From contig JADCGF010000016.1 of the NCBI GenBank assembly GCA_020249145.1, forward strand, positions 1 to 57,988: 57,988 nt of DNA, read 5' to 3'. Origin of the DNA: Roseomonas sp. (lineage in GTDB: Bacteria > Pseudomonadota > Alphaproteobacteria > Acetobacterales > Acetobacteraceae). How positions within the stretch are numbered: position 1 is the stretch's first letter; each line of letters starts with the position of its first letter. Shown here one piece after another: positions 1-8,925 of the stretch. Both the position numbers and the translations under genes were made by a program. The notes below the pieces were generated by a model that worked only from the letters and a program-made list of their open reading frames with translations, had not been told where the DNA came from and ran no database searches.

Positions 1-142
1 AGGCTTCCAGCAGCGTGCCATCAACCGAGAAATGCTCGGTAGAAAGCAGGACCTTTACCTTTGGCTGCGCCAGTAGCGCGCGCATGAACTCCGAGGCCAC
101 GTCGCCTTGCAACAGGCGGTCGCGGTTAACAAGGAACCAGCC
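1..142 (-). pseudogene. IS5-family transposase fragment, cut by window edge
   Basis: Reading the minus strand inward from about 142 to 1, an open frame carries an NRDRLL motif followed by a FSVDGTLLEA segment. These are characteristic of the N-terminal half of IS5-type (DUF772/DDE) transposases, just before the catalytic domain. The rest lies beyond the window edge. The frame has a stop immediately upstream of the NRDRLL motif and no start codon, so at least the 5' end of the gene is gone. Bases 143-328 hold no convincing gene. Confidence 0.55.
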
Positions 143-328
143 ACCGCATCATTGCCACGCATCGCAACCTCAACCCGAATGCGAGGACAGTGAATCATAA
201 ATACGGAAATCAGGCTACGAATTTCAGCAGCCTGCTAAAGGGAAAGAGTACACAGTTCTATGCAGCTTGCGCAGCCGAAGCCGAAGCACTTGGCTTTTCG
301 CTGGAACACTTCTTACAGAGTGACCCTC

Positions 329-745
329 ATGGCACGTAGACGACTTGATATGTTGCCCGCAGATGGCGGACGCATTTACGCGAAGCTGGCTGCGGATGTA
401 TCACGCGAGCTTTTTCTTGCGCTTCAAACAGGAGGGCAGGAACGGAACCTTACGAAGGCCGACATCGCAAGACTGATTGGGCGCAATAAAGCAACAGTCA
501 CCCGCGCGTTGAGCGGTGGCAATCTTGAATTGCGCACAATTGCCGCGATTCTGGCGGCTCTAGGTCATGAAATGGAGGTTAAAGCGCATCGCATTGAAGC
601 GCCTCATCGCCTTCAAAAAAATCATGTGAAAGGCGTTAAGAGTGATCCCACATCCTATGAAATTACGGCGAGCGTGTCGGGAACCCGTGAGACAACCCAG
701 GCCACGCAAACTCCCCACAACCCTTCGATGATCTCAGTCCGATGA
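329..745 (+). CDS. XRE-like helix-turn-helix regulator
   Basis: A 138-residue protein. Residues about 40-80 form a helix-turn-helix of XRE/antitoxin type: LTKADIARLIGRNKATVTRA, then a helix in which LRTIAAILAALG gives the dimer/core packing. The ATG at 329 is preferred to one at 260 because the 24 extra residues look like untranslated sequence. The C-terminal 50 residues are polar and without recognisable fold. The stop overlaps the next start as ATGA, so the two genes are translationally coupled. Such small regulators often sit beside a toxin or a stress gene, but the partner is not recognisable as a toxin. Confidence 0.7.
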   Translation: MARRRLDMLPADGGRIYAKLAADVSRELFLALQTGGQERNLTKADIARLIGRNKATVTRALSGGNLELRTIAAILAALGHEMEVKAHRIEAPHRLQKNHVKGVKSDPTSYEITASVSGTRETTQATQTPHNPSMISVR

Positions 746-1278
746 CTACAACCCAAATCTCACCATATGAACGTGTTTCAGCGCCCGAAGCACGTTGGGC
801 GACGGCGCTGTTTTGCGAAATGATTCGGTCTGAACAGGATGGAAAAATTATCCTTGTTGGCGTTCATCCAGGTGCGAAAATCCGGATCGAGGGCAAAACT
901 ACTCCACCTGAAGTGCCAACGATCTTGAATTTCGCCATTGCGGTAAAGTTGCGTTTTCCAAAGGGTGACATCACCAAGCCAACCAAGATGACAATCACCG
1001 CACCTGGCAGCCCTGCTGTGATAGTCAATCTTCCGTTTGAGGCGCCCTCCCCCTCGAACGTCGCTCGCCCAGAAAACCTCATCTTACTTGGCACCCATCT
1101 CCTCCGGGTCCACCAGCCTGGGCCTATTGAGGCTGTGGTAGAGCTTGAAGATGGCTCCAGTATCTACGCCGGCGCCCTGGAAGTGGAATTTGCGGCGGCT
1201 GATAGCGCGAAAATCAATAACGAGTCGGTCGCGGCCACTCGCTCTAAGCGAGGCAAGAAACGGGATAAATCTACTTGA
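742..1278 (+). CDS. hypothetical protein, DUF6941-like
   Basis: A 178-residue soluble protein with no signal peptide or membrane segment. The opening (ATALFCEMIRSEQDGKIILV, residues about 20-40) and the alternating beta-strand pattern resemble the beta-sandwich proteins grouped as DUF6941. I recognise this only by general pattern, not by a diagnostic motif. The C-terminal tail is lysine/arginine-rich. Its ATG overlaps the stop of the upstream HTH gene by 4 bp, so expression is coupled to that regulator. Function unknown. Confidence 0.6.
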   Translation: MTTTQISPYERVSAPEARWATALFCEMIRSEQDGKIILVGVHPGAKIRIEGKTTPPEVPTILNFAIAVKLRFPKGDITKPTKMTITAPGSPAVIVNLPFEAPSPSNVARPENLILLGTHLLRVHQPGPIEAVVELEDGSSIYAGALEVEFAAADSAKINNESVAATRSKRGKKRDKST

Positions 1279-1335
1279 TTTTTTCTTTACCACTTTTTTC
1301 GGCCTATCCGGGAGCCTCTGGAACCCCAAACGTTG

Positions 1336-2667
1336 CTAATGCAGCTTCACCTGCGGCTGCCCCCGATCCGCCACCATCCCCACCAGGGTTCGCCATAGCA
1401 CCGGCGCATGCCCATGCAGCGCCGTCTGGTGCATCTTATAAAGTGACCGATACATCATCCGCGCGAAATAGCCTTCAATGAACATGCTGCGCCCGACCAG
1501 AAAGCCCATCAGGCTGCCGACGGTGGAGTATTTGCCAAGCGAGACCAGCGACCCGAAATCGCGATAGGCAAAGGGCTCCACTTCCAGCCCGCGCAGCTTG
1601 CGGTCAATTTGCCGATAAAGATGTGTCGCTTGCTGATGGGCGGCCTGTGCGCGCGGTGGCAGATTGCCCTTGCCATCAGGCCGCGGGCAGGCGGCACAAT
1701 CGCCAAGGGCGAAGATATCGGGGTCGTGTGTGGTTTGCAGCGTGGGGAGAACGACCAGCTGATCATTGGCCGTGGTTTCAAGCCCGCCGATATTGCGGAG
1801 AACCGGCGGGCCCTTCACGCCAGCTGCCCAGACCACAAGCTCACCGGGGATGACTGCGCCATCGGCCAACACCACGCCATCGGCGCGCACCTCGGCCACG
1901 CGCCGTCCGGCCAGCACTTCAACGCCGAGATCTTCCAGCAGTTTCATGGTGGCGGCTGAAATGCGTTCGGGCAGTGCCGGCAGGATGCGCGGAGCGGCTT
2001 CAATCAAGCGGATGCGCACATCCCGCGCTGGGTCAATCCTATCCAAGCCATAGGCGACAACGGCGCGCAACGTGCGGTGCAACTCGGCGGCGAGTTCCGT
2101 GCCGGTGGCCCCCGCGCCGATGATGGCGACATGCAACTGGCCGGGGCGCACAGGCTCCGCCTGGCTATTGGCGCGCAGGCACGCATTGACCAGGCGGCGA
2201 TGAAAGCGGCTGGCCTGGGCCACGTTTTCCAGCGGCACGGCGTGTTCGGCTGCCCCTGGCGTCCCGAAATCATTGGTGACGCTGCCGATGCAGATCACCA
2301 GCGTGTCATAGGGCACGGCGCTTGGCGGCGTGACCTGGCGGCCTTCATCGTCAATGGTGGCGCCCACCAGGACTTCTCGGGCCTCACGGTCAATGCCGGT
2401 CATGGGGCCGAAGCGGTAGGTAAAGTGGTGGTTATGGGCTTGGCGCAGGTAATGAAGCTCATGCCGGTCCCGATCCAAGCTGCCGGCGGCCACGGCATGG
2501 AGTAAGGGCTTCCACAAATGGGTGCGGGCGCGCTCCACCAGCGTGACCTCAGCCGCGCCGCTGCGGGCATAGCGATGGCCTAGCCTGGTCACCAGTTCCA
2601 GCCCCGCCGCCCCTCCTCCGACCACGACAATGCGATGGGGCGTCTTGGTGCCTTGGCTGGGGTTCAT
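1336..2667 (-). CDS. NAD(P)/FAD-dependent oxidoreductase, type II NADH dehydrogenase-like
   Basis: A 443-residue flavoprotein of the pyridine nucleotide-disulfide family. The FAD dinucleotide-binding motif GGGAAG is at residues 17-22, the NAD(P) motif GAGATG at 184-189, and the second FAD contact IFALGDCA near 318-325. The C-terminus (about 395-435) contains an amphipathic/hydrophobic stretch typical of NDH-2, which docks on the inner membrane and passes electrons from NADH to quinone without pumping protons. The open frame runs upstream into the tRNA-Phe gene, so the ATG at 2667 is chosen. It has no operon partner. Single-subunit sulfide:quinone reductase is a less likely alternative because no redox cysteine pair is apparent. 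Confidence 0.8.
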   Translation of the reverse strand: MNPSQGTKTPHRIVVVGGGAAGLELVTRLGHRYARSGAAEVTLVERARTHLWKPLLHAVAAGSLDRDRHELHYLRQAHNHHFTYRFGPMTGIDREAREVLVGATIDDEGRQVTPPSAVPYDTLVICIGSVTNDFGTPGAAEHAVPLENVAQASRFHRRLVNACLRANSQAEPVRPGQLHVAIIGAGATGTELAAELHRTLRAVVAYGLDRIDPARDVRIRLIEAAPRILPALPERISAATMKLLEDLGVEVLAGRRVAEVRADGVVLADGAVIPGELVVWAAGVKGPPVLRNIGGLETTANDQLVVLPTLQTTHDPDIFALGDCAACPRPDGKGNLPPRAQAAHQQATHLYRQIDRKLRGLEVEPFAYRDFGSLVSLGKYSTVGSLMGFLVGRSMFIEGYFARMMYRSLYKMHQTALHGHAPVLWRTLVGMVADRGQPQVKLH

Positions 2668-2810
2668 GCTATCGCTCCGGTCCGGGTCGCCGATAGTTGC
2701 GGGACCCGGCGTAACATTGTGACCCCGGCGAGGGTTCGGGGGCAGCGCCCCCGCTTCGGCAAAAGTAAACCCCGTGCCTGATGTTTCTTGATTTGAATAG
2801 CGGGGGAAAA

Positions 2811-2886
2811 TGGTGCCCAGAGCCGGAATCGAACCAGCGACACTGCGATTTTCAGTCGCATGCTCTACCAACTGAGCTATCTGGGC
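2811..2886 (-). tRNA. tRNA-Phe (GAA)
   Basis: On the minus strand a complete 76-nt cloverleaf can be drawn. The acceptor arm is GCCCAGA paired with TCTGGGC; the D-arm contains AGCTCAGTTGGTAGAGC; the anticodon loop CTGAAAA gives anticodon GAA; the T-arm has GGTTCGATTCC; and the CCA end is encoded (2811-2813). The gene lies about 145 nt upstream of the NDH-like start. No integrase gene or attachment-site duplication is visible beside it. Confidence 0.97.
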
Positions 2887-3013
2887 CCTGACATGGCCGA
2901 AGCTTGGTCAGAAGGCACTTCCTAGCGAAGCGGCTTTGCCCTGTCCAGCCTGCTTTTATCTGTCGCGGGGACCAGGTCTTGCCGTCGCTCATTGCCCAGG
3001 CGGGCTGCATCCG

Positions 3014-3745
3014 TCAGAAATCCTGCATTTTCTTACGCCATTCTGCGGCAGCCAGGCTTTCCTCGATGGCCAGGATTTCGGTGGCAAGCGCGCCGCGCGG
3101 GTCACGTTCCAGCCCTTCATCCACGCAGCGCTTCGCGAGCGCCATGGCGGCGGGGGGTGCCTTCAGGATAGTGGTGGTGGCCTCCGCGATGCAGGCGGCC
3201 AGCGCATCGGGCGCCACCACACGCGAAACGAGCCCCGCTTCGCGGGCTTCTTCGGCGCCAAGCGCGCGGCCTGTGAACATCAAATCCTTGGCCAGTCTTT
3301 TGCCGATGATGCGCGGCAGGCGTTGTGTTGCGCCCACCGTGCCCCAGAGCGCTTCCGGGGTGCGGAAGGAAGCGGCAGGTGTGGCGATGATGAAATCACA
3401 AGCGGCGGCGATTTCCACGCCCGAACCAACAGCGGGGCCTTCCACCACGGCAATCGCCGGCATGGGTAAGCGTTCCAAAGCATCATAGGCGGCAAAGGCT
3501 TTCAGGCGCCGCGCGCGCACCGCGTCATCGCCCATGCCCTGCCGTTCCTTGAGGTCCGCTCCAGCGCAAAACACACTGCCAATCGCCTGCACCAGCACGC
3601 AGCGCGCGCCATCTTCCCGCGCGCGGCGCGTGGCCGCCACCAGCGCTTCACACATGGTGCTATTCAGCGCATTGCGCGCCTCAGGCCGGTTCAGCGTAAT
3701 GCGCGCAAGGCCATCCTTGCAGTGATAGACGACAGCTTCGGTCAT
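3014..3745 (-). CDS. enoyl-CoA hydratase/isomerase family protein
   Basis: A 243-residue crotonase-fold protein. The first oxyanion-hole region FCAGADLKER is near residues 60-70; the second (GPAVGSGVEIAAACD, about 105-120) has Ser where most family members have Gly. A conserved Glu lies in TPEALWG (about 133), followed by TQRLPRIIG. These fit a CoA-thioester hydratase or isomerase, but the substrate cannot be read from sequence. The ATG at 3745 is preferred because GGGGAA lies directly upstream. It follows the MBL gene by 44 nt on the same strand, suggesting joint transcription. Confidence 0.82.
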   Translation of the reverse strand: MTEAVVYHCKDGLARITLNRPEARNALNSTMCEALVAATRRAREDGARCVLVQAIGSVFCAGADLKERQGMGDDAVRARRLKAFAAYDALERLPMPAIAVVEGPAVGSGVEIAAACDFIIATPAASFRTPEALWGTVGATQRLPRIIGKRLAKDLMFTGRALGAEEAREAGLVSRVVAPDALAACIAEATTTILKAPPAAMALAKRCVDEGLERDPRGALATEILAIEESLAAAEWRKKMQDF

Positions 3746-3789
3746 TTCCCCGCTTCCGCGCACAAGGCCTTGATACGCAACGCGGGGCG

Positions 3790-4668
3790 TTAGCGCACAT
3801 ACCGCCAGCGGAAGCGATCACCATTCGATTCCACCCGCCCAACAGAAGGATTGGGGAAATGGATCGGCAGCAGCTTGGTATCCGTATCAGCGACATTCGC
3901 CAGAAAGCGCGTGCGGCTATCGGCGGCTGCATTCGGGTCCCAGCAGAACATGGTGGACCAAGAAGGCCGGTGGATTTGCAGCGCGTGATGCATCAGATCA
4001 CCCGTGATCACCGCATGCTGGCCGCGGCTATTGATATGCACGCAGCAATGGCAAGGCGTGTGGCCGGGGGTGGGTTCGATGGTGATACAATCATCCAGGC
4101 TGAAATCATCATCCACCAGCAGCGCCTGCCCCGCCGCCACCACGGGTTCGCAATTCATGGTGAAGACAGAACCGCCGCCGCCCGGACGGGTTTCACCGGC
4201 CTTGGTTGAAGCCTCCCACGCGGCATATTCGCGCTTGTGGAACACGTATTTGGCGCGCGGGAAGGTCGGCACCCAGCGGCCATCGCGCAGCACGGTATTC
4301 CAGCCGGAATGGTCAATATGCAAATGGGTGCACATCACATAATCAATATCGTCAAAGGAAAGCCCTTCTTTCTTCAGGCCATCAAGCCAAGGCTGCTTCG
4401 GGAAATCCATCGGCGCGGGGTAGCCCTTGTCTTCGCCGGTGCAGGTATCCACCAGAATCGTATGGCGCGGCGTACGCACCACATAGGTTTGATAGGTAAT
4501 CACCATCTTACCGGAAGCGACATCATAGGTTTCGGGTTCAACTTCCTTCAGCGTCGCTTCGATTTGATCTGCGGGCGCATTGGGGAACATCTGCCCAGGC
4601 GCGCGCCAGGGGCCATCGCGTTCGATGATGCTGGTGATGGTGACATCGCCAATGGTAAGCTTGCGCAT
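3790..4668 (-). CDS. MBL-fold metallohydrolase (lactonase-like)
   Basis: A 292-residue metallo-beta-lactamase-fold protein. The metal-binding motif HLHIDH is at residues 115-120, a further His lies in the PGHTPCH segment (about 205), and the Asp ligand is in the ITGDLMHH segment (about 225). Length and the motif order match the subgroup that includes acyl-homoserine lactonases and related lactone hydrolases, but this subgroup is functionally broad. No signal peptide, so it should act in the cytoplasm. It is first in a likely two-gene unit with the crotonase-family gene downstream, so a CoA-ester or lactone catabolic role is more plausible than quorum quenching; this is inference. Confidence 0.82.
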   Translation of the reverse strand: MRKLTIGDVTITSIIERDGPWRAPGQMFPNAPADQIEATLKEVEPETYDVASGKMVITYQTYVVRTPRHTILVDTCTGEDKGYPAPMDFPKQPWLDGLKKEGLSFDDIDYVMCTHLHIDHSGWNTVLRDGRWVPTFPRAKYVFHKREYAAWEASTKAGETRPGGGGSVFTMNCEPVVAAGQALLVDDDFSLDDCITIEPTPGHTPCHCCVHINSRGQHAVITGDLMHHALQIHRPSWSTMFCWDPNAAADSRTRFLANVADTDTKLLPIHFPNPSVGRVESNGDRFRWRYVR

Positions 4669-4789
4669 GGTTTTCCTGCCTGGTTGGGTTATGCGCCAAG
4701 GCTAGAACAGGAAGCCGGACTTGGGAAATGCCCCTTCCCAGCGCCGCCCGCCCCGCCCATCATGTGCCCAAGATCGAGGGGAAAATCAC

Positions 4790-5587
4790 ATGGCCGTTGT
4801 TGAAACCGAAACCCACGGGCAGATTCTGGTGGTGCGTATGAACCGCCCGGAAAGACTCAATGCGCTGAACCATGAAATGCGGCTGGAATTGGCGCGCATA
4901 TGGTCTGCGTTTCGCACCGATGAAAAGCTGGAAGTCGCGATCCTCACCGGCACCGGGCGCGGCTTTTGCGCGGGCGAGGATATGAAGGAATCGCTCGCCG
5001 ATAAAAGCCCGGGCGGGCGGCAGATTAATGCTGAAAACCCCTTCAATGATGGCAGTTTGGAAAAGCCGGTGATCGCTGCCGTGAATGGCTTTGCCATGGG
5101 CGGCGGCTTCATGCTGGTGGAGCGCACCGATTTGCGCGTTGCAGTGCATGAGGCGGTTTTTGAAGTCTCGGAGGCCAAGCGCTGGCTGCTGGGGGGCTAT
5201 AATCACGGGCATCTTGCTAATCTGGCCTATCCCATTGCAATGGAAATGGCGCTTGGCTTTCGCTTCACGGCGGAACGCTTCCATCAGCTTGGCTTCATCA
5301 ATCGCCTGGTGGCGCCGGAAGCGCTGCTTCCAACGGCGATGGAGATGGCCCGCCACATGCTGACCCTGCCCCCCGCCGCGCGGGTCAATACCATTCATAT
5401 GATGCGCCGCATGCGCCCCTCACCAACGCCCGCGCAACAGCGCCTGGCCGCGAGGTTGCACAAACATGGCGACAAGTCCGATCTATTGGAAAGCCGCGCC
5501 GCCTTCGCGGAAAAACGCGCGCCGCATTTCAAGGGCTGGCTTGATCCGGCGGATCGCTACCGCATGCCGGAAATGGATCAGGATTAA
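4790..5587 (+). CDS. enoyl-CoA hydratase/isomerase family protein
   Basis: A 265-residue crotonase-fold protein. The oxyanion-hole segments are GRGFCAGEDMKES (about 55-67) and NGFAMGGGFMLVERTDLRV (about 98-116), and a Glu in VSEAKR (about 128) sits at the expected acid/base position. The following region (WLLGGYNHGHLANL) is unlike the usual proline/glycine loop, so substrate preference may be unusual. The ATG at 4790 follows GAGGGG by 8 nt and replaces a start 69 nt further upstream. It is divergent from the MBL gene (121 nt between starts), so the two may share a control region. Its stop overlaps the convergent helicase gene by 4 bp. Confidence 0.8.
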   Translation: MAVVETETHGQILVVRMNRPERLNALNHEMRLELARIWSAFRTDEKLEVAILTGTGRGFCAGEDMKESLADKSPGGRQINAENPFNDGSLEKPVIAAVNGFAMGGGFMLVERTDLRVAVHEAVFEVSEAKRWLLGGYNHGHLANLAYPIAMEMALGFRFTAERFHQLGFINRLVAPEALLPTAMEMARHMLTLPPAARVNTIHMMRRMRPSPTPAQQRLAARLHKHGDKSDLLESRAAFAEKRAPHFKGWLDPADRYRMPEMDQD

Positions 5588-8376
5588 CCCAAAAACTCCC
5601 GCACTTCCCGCGCCGCATCAGCGAGGCCCATGCGGCGCAGCAGCACGCCGGGGGGCAGGCCGGCCAAAAGCCGCGATGGGCAGGACCGATCCAGCATCAC
5701 GAAAACGCCCTTGTCATCGGCGCGGCGGATCAGGCGGCCAAAAGCCTGACGCAGCCGATGGCGCGTGATGCGGTCATCATATTCCTTCGGTCTGCCCTCA
5801 GACAAATGCAGGCGGCGTTCGCGGTGCAGAATGCTCGGCCTCGGCCAGGGCACGCGGTCAAACACCAGCAAGCGTAGGGAACGGCCCGGCACATCCACAC
5901 CATCGCGCATGGCATCCGTACCAAGCAGGCAGGAATTTTCCTCGGCCCGGAACACATCCACCAAAGTCGCATTATCCATCGCATCAATATGCTGCGCGTA
6001 AAGCGGCAGGCCGGCTTCTTCCAAGGCGGGGGCGATACGGCCATGCACATCGCGCAAGCGGCGAATGGCGGTGAAAAGCCCAAGTGCGCCGCCGCCGGAT
6101 GCCAGAAACAAATCCCGCATGGCGCCGGCGATTTGCGCGGTGTTTTCGCGCGCCACATCCGTCACCACAATGCAGCGCGTGCGCGCCGCGTAATCGAAGG
6201 GCGAAGCGACTGCCGCGCGGATCGCGGGCAGCGGCAAATGCGCGGCACCAGTGCGCGCCTCAGCCTCTCGCCAGGCGGCTTCGGGGTCTTCTTCGTCAGC
6301 CTCGGCGGCATCGCGCAAAGTGGCGGAGGTAATCAGCACACCATGCGCCGGGGCCGCGACCTGCATGGCGAAGGGGATGGTGGGGTCCAGCCAATGCCGA
6401 TGCATCCCCGCATCCAAATCCTGCCCGCCGCGCCGTTCAATCGAAAGCCAATCCACCATATCGGGGCGCGCGCCGGGCGAGGGTTCTTCGCCACCAACCC
6501 GCCCGAGCATGGCGCGCCAGGCGGCAAGCGGCATCAACACGCGGCGTTCGAGGGAACCGCAAATCGCCTCAATCCGCAGCCGGTCAGCGCTTTCAATCTC
6601 GGCTGCTTCATCTCCCATGCGTGCGAGCAGCTTTTCGCGCAAATGGCGGATGGGCGCTTCCAGGCGTTGCAGCGCGCGTTCAAGCGCGCCGGCGATTTCC
6701 GCCATATCGGCATTCAGCGGGAAAAGATCACATTCCGCATCGTAAAGCCCGGCTTCTTCCGCTTCCGCATTGCGCGCCCGCACCTGGCGACGCACGGCGC
6801 GCAGAAAACCCTCAGCCGGATTGGCGGGTTCGGCCACCAGGGCGGGCGCGGCTTCTTCGCCCAAACGGCCAGACCAGCCGCCCGCCGGCAGCGCGCGCGC
6901 GGCTTGCAGGGCGGCTTCCAGCGGCGCCTGCAATTCCGGGCGGTCGCCCACCAGTTCCTCCAGCCGACGCTTGAGGCCGCGCGCGCGGGAACGCCCGCCC
7001 TCCGCGCCCAGAAGCCAGCGGCGGAGTTCCGTCATTTCCGCGCCGGTCAAATCAGCGGAAAAGGCGCTATCGGCGGCATCGAACAGATGGTGGCCTTCGT
7101 CGAACACCAAGCGCAGCGCGCGGCCATCTTCACCGCCACCGAGTGCTGCCTGGATCATCACCAGCGCATGATTGGCAATGACGATGGAAGCGCTTTCCGC
7201 GCGGCGGATGGAGTGTTCCACAAAGCATTTGCGATAATGTGGGCAAGCGGCATGGATGCATTCCCCCCGCCGATCTGCAAGTGGCAGGATATTGGCCGCG
7301 CCGAATAATTCCGTTATCCAGCCCGGAAAATCGCCCCCCAGAATATCGCCATCCCGCGTCGCCACCGCCCAGCGCGCCACCAGGCCCAAAGCCACCCCCT
7401 GCCCCGGCATGGCGGAAAAGCCCAAAGCATCTTCCAGGTTCAACAGGCAAAGATAATTCTCTCGCCCCTTGCGGAGCACCACGCGGCGGCGGCGTTCCTC
7501 CGCATCGGGGAAAAGCCGCGCGGTTTCCTGATCAATCTGGCGTTGCAGGTTGCGGGTAAAAGTGGAAATCCAGACCGGCGCGCCATTGCGTTCCGCCCAA
7601 AGACTGGCCGGCGCGACATAGCCGAGTGTCTTGCCCGTGCCTGTGCCGGCTTCGGCCAACACCAAGGCAGGTGCGCCCTGATCTTCGCGCGGCGCAAAGG
7701 CCGCCGCGGCGGCTGAGGCATAATCCGCCTGTTGTGGGCGTTGTTCCGCGCCTTCCCCCAGAATCTGCGCGAGCCGCGCCCGCGCCTCATTCGGTTCAAT
7801 GCCGAAGGAAGATGGCGGATTGGCGGGTGCGGCTTCCGTCCATTCCGGCAAGCGGCGCCAGACGCGCAAGCCTTCCATGCCCGAACGCGCAGCCGGCGCG
7901 CCAAGGGCAGCCAACACCGAACGCGCCCAGGACCAGCCTGCTTCGCCCATGCGCGCGGCAAGGCTTGTGGCGTCGCGGTTCACTGGAGCGGCGCGATCAT
8001 CGGCCAGACGCCGGAGCAATTCCGTCGCGATATCGGGCAATAACGCGACAGCGGCTTCATCATCGCGCGGCACGGGCAGGCCAAGCGCCAAAGCCAAGCC
8101 TCGCGGCGTGGGCGCGCAGGATGCGGCGGGCAGCACAAAGGCGAAAAGCTCCAGCAGGTCATGCGCCGGGGCAATGCCCGGCACGCCAAGCCGCCGCGCC
8201 ATGGCCGGGGCATGGACCAAAAGCGGCGCGGTATCCACCAGTCGCGCCGCCACCGCCCGCGCCGGCAGGGTTTCGATGCTGCCATCACTGTCCAGCAGCA
8301 CGGCACGGCCCTGGCCCGCCACCAGGGCGGGCACATCCGGCAGCAGCAAGCGCGGCGGGCTTGGCGTTTCAGCCAT
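5584..8376 (-). CDS. DinG/XPD-like ATP-dependent DNA helicase
   Basis: A 930-residue superfamily 2 helicase. Walker A is AEAGTGTGKT (residues 241-250) and the DEAH-type Walker B is DEGHH (426-430). Cys310, Cys373, Cys378 and Cys384 are spaced like the four ligands of the XPD/DinG iron-sulfur cluster between those motifs. Near the C-terminus are the FDRVPWPRP segment and GRLIRRADD motif VI (Q/R-rich, arginine finger). Family members unwind forked DNA or R-loops 5' to 3' during replication conflict and damage repair. The N-terminal 230 residues are poorly conserved. Monocistronic; ATG at 8376. Confidence 0.85.
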   Translation of the reverse strand: MAETPSPPRLLLPDVPALVAGQGRAVLLDSDGSIETLPARAVAARLVDTAPLLVHAPAMARRLGVPGIAPAHDLLELFAFVLPAASCAPTPRGLALALGLPVPRDDEAAVALLPDIATELLRRLADDRAAPVNRDATSLAARMGEAGWSWARSVLAALGAPAARSGMEGLRVWRRLPEWTEAAPANPPSSFGIEPNEARARLAQILGEGAEQRPQQADYASAAAAAFAPREDQGAPALVLAEAGTGTGKTLGYVAPASLWAERNGAPVWISTFTRNLQRQIDQETARLFPDAEERRRRVVLRKGRENYLCLLNLEDALGFSAMPGQGVALGLVARWAVATRDGDILGGDFPGWITELFGAANILPLADRRGECIHAACPHYRKCFVEHSIRRAESASIVIANHALVMIQAALGGGEDGRALRLVFDEGHHLFDAADSAFSADLTGAEMTELRRWLLGAEGGRSRARGLKRRLEELVGDRPELQAPLEAALQAARALPAGGWSGRLGEEAAPALVAEPANPAEGFLRAVRRQVRARNAEAEEAGLYDAECDLFPLNADMAEIAGALERALQRLEAPIRHLREKLLARMGDEAAEIESADRLRIEAICGSLERRVLMPLAAWRAMLGRVGGEEPSPGARPDMVDWLSIERRGGQDLDAGMHRHWLDPTIPFAMQVAAPAHGVLITSATLRDAAEADEEDPEAAWREAEARTGAAHLPLPAIRAAVASPFDYAARTRCIVVTDVARENTAQIAGAMRDLFLASGGGALGLFTAIRRLRDVHGRIAPALEEAGLPLYAQHIDAMDNATLVDVFRAEENSCLLGTDAMRDGVDVPGRSLRLLVFDRVPWPRPSILHRERRLHLSEGRPKEYDDRITRHRLRQAFGRLIRRADDKGVFVMLDRSCPSRLLAGLPPGVLLRRMGLADAAREVREFLG

Positions 8377-8423
8377 GCGGTTCAGGCGGCGTGACCCACC
8401 CAGGAAGGCGGATGAGCCCAGAA

Positions 8424-8924
8424 CTAAGCATCATGTCGCGCAGCCATACGCCGCATTTGAAACCCCGTCTTGGATTGCTCGAAGCCAGCCGATTCGTAAA
8501 ACCTAAGAGTGGATGGTTGTTTTGAGCCCGTCAGCAGCATGACCTTGTAACAGTCAGCGCTCCAGGCCCCCTGCACGGCTGCGTGTAGGAGACGGGTTCC
8601 ATAGCCTCGGCCTCGGTAGCGGGCATCTGTCACAACATTTTCGATCAAGGCGTAAGGCTTTCCGCCGCGGGTTAGGTTCGGGATGACGATCAAGGTGCAG
8701 GAGGCGACAAGAACCGCCCCGAGCAGACCAAGCATGACCGCACTACTAGGAATCTGTTTGATGGCGTCCAGCCCGGAAGCCGCCAAGTCAGGCGAAATTT
8801 CTTCATCGGACGGGTTAAGCTGCTGATAGAGCTTCAGCAGGCCCTCAAGATCAGCAGCATGGGCCGCGCGGATCGAAAACCCTTCCTGCTTAGATCGGTT
8901 CACGTTCACAAGGCTGACCCGCAC
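8424..8924 (-). CDS. GNAT family N-acetyltransferase
   Basis: A 166-residue protein. The acetyl-CoA-binding motif A of the GNAT fold is RYRGRGYGTRLL (about residues 107-118), followed by a KVMLLTGSK strand and the C-terminal FYESAGFEQS motif typical of small-molecule or protein acetyltransferases. The start is GTG at 8924, one base after the asd stop, so it is probably translated by coupling to asd. A later in-frame start is possible because the first 15 residues are not part of the fold. The acceptor substrate is unknown. Confidence 0.75.
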   Translation of the reverse strand: MRVSLVNVNRSKQEGFSIRAAHAADLEGLLKLYQQLNPSDEEISPDLAASGLDAIKQIPSSAVMLGLLGAVLVASCTLIVIPNLTRGGKPYALIENVVTDARYRGRGYGTRLLHAAVQGAWSADCYKVMLLTGSKQPSTLRFYESAGFEQSKTGFQMRRMAARHDA

Positions 8925-8925
8925 C

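Noticed and set aside
2811..2886. tRNA-Phe as an integration site
   Set aside because: No integrase, no 3' tRNA duplicate and no phage genes are visible nearby.
5989..7308. 439-codon open frame opposite the DinG-like helicase
   Set aside because: No domain, and the helicase motifs with its four cysteines lie on the other strand.
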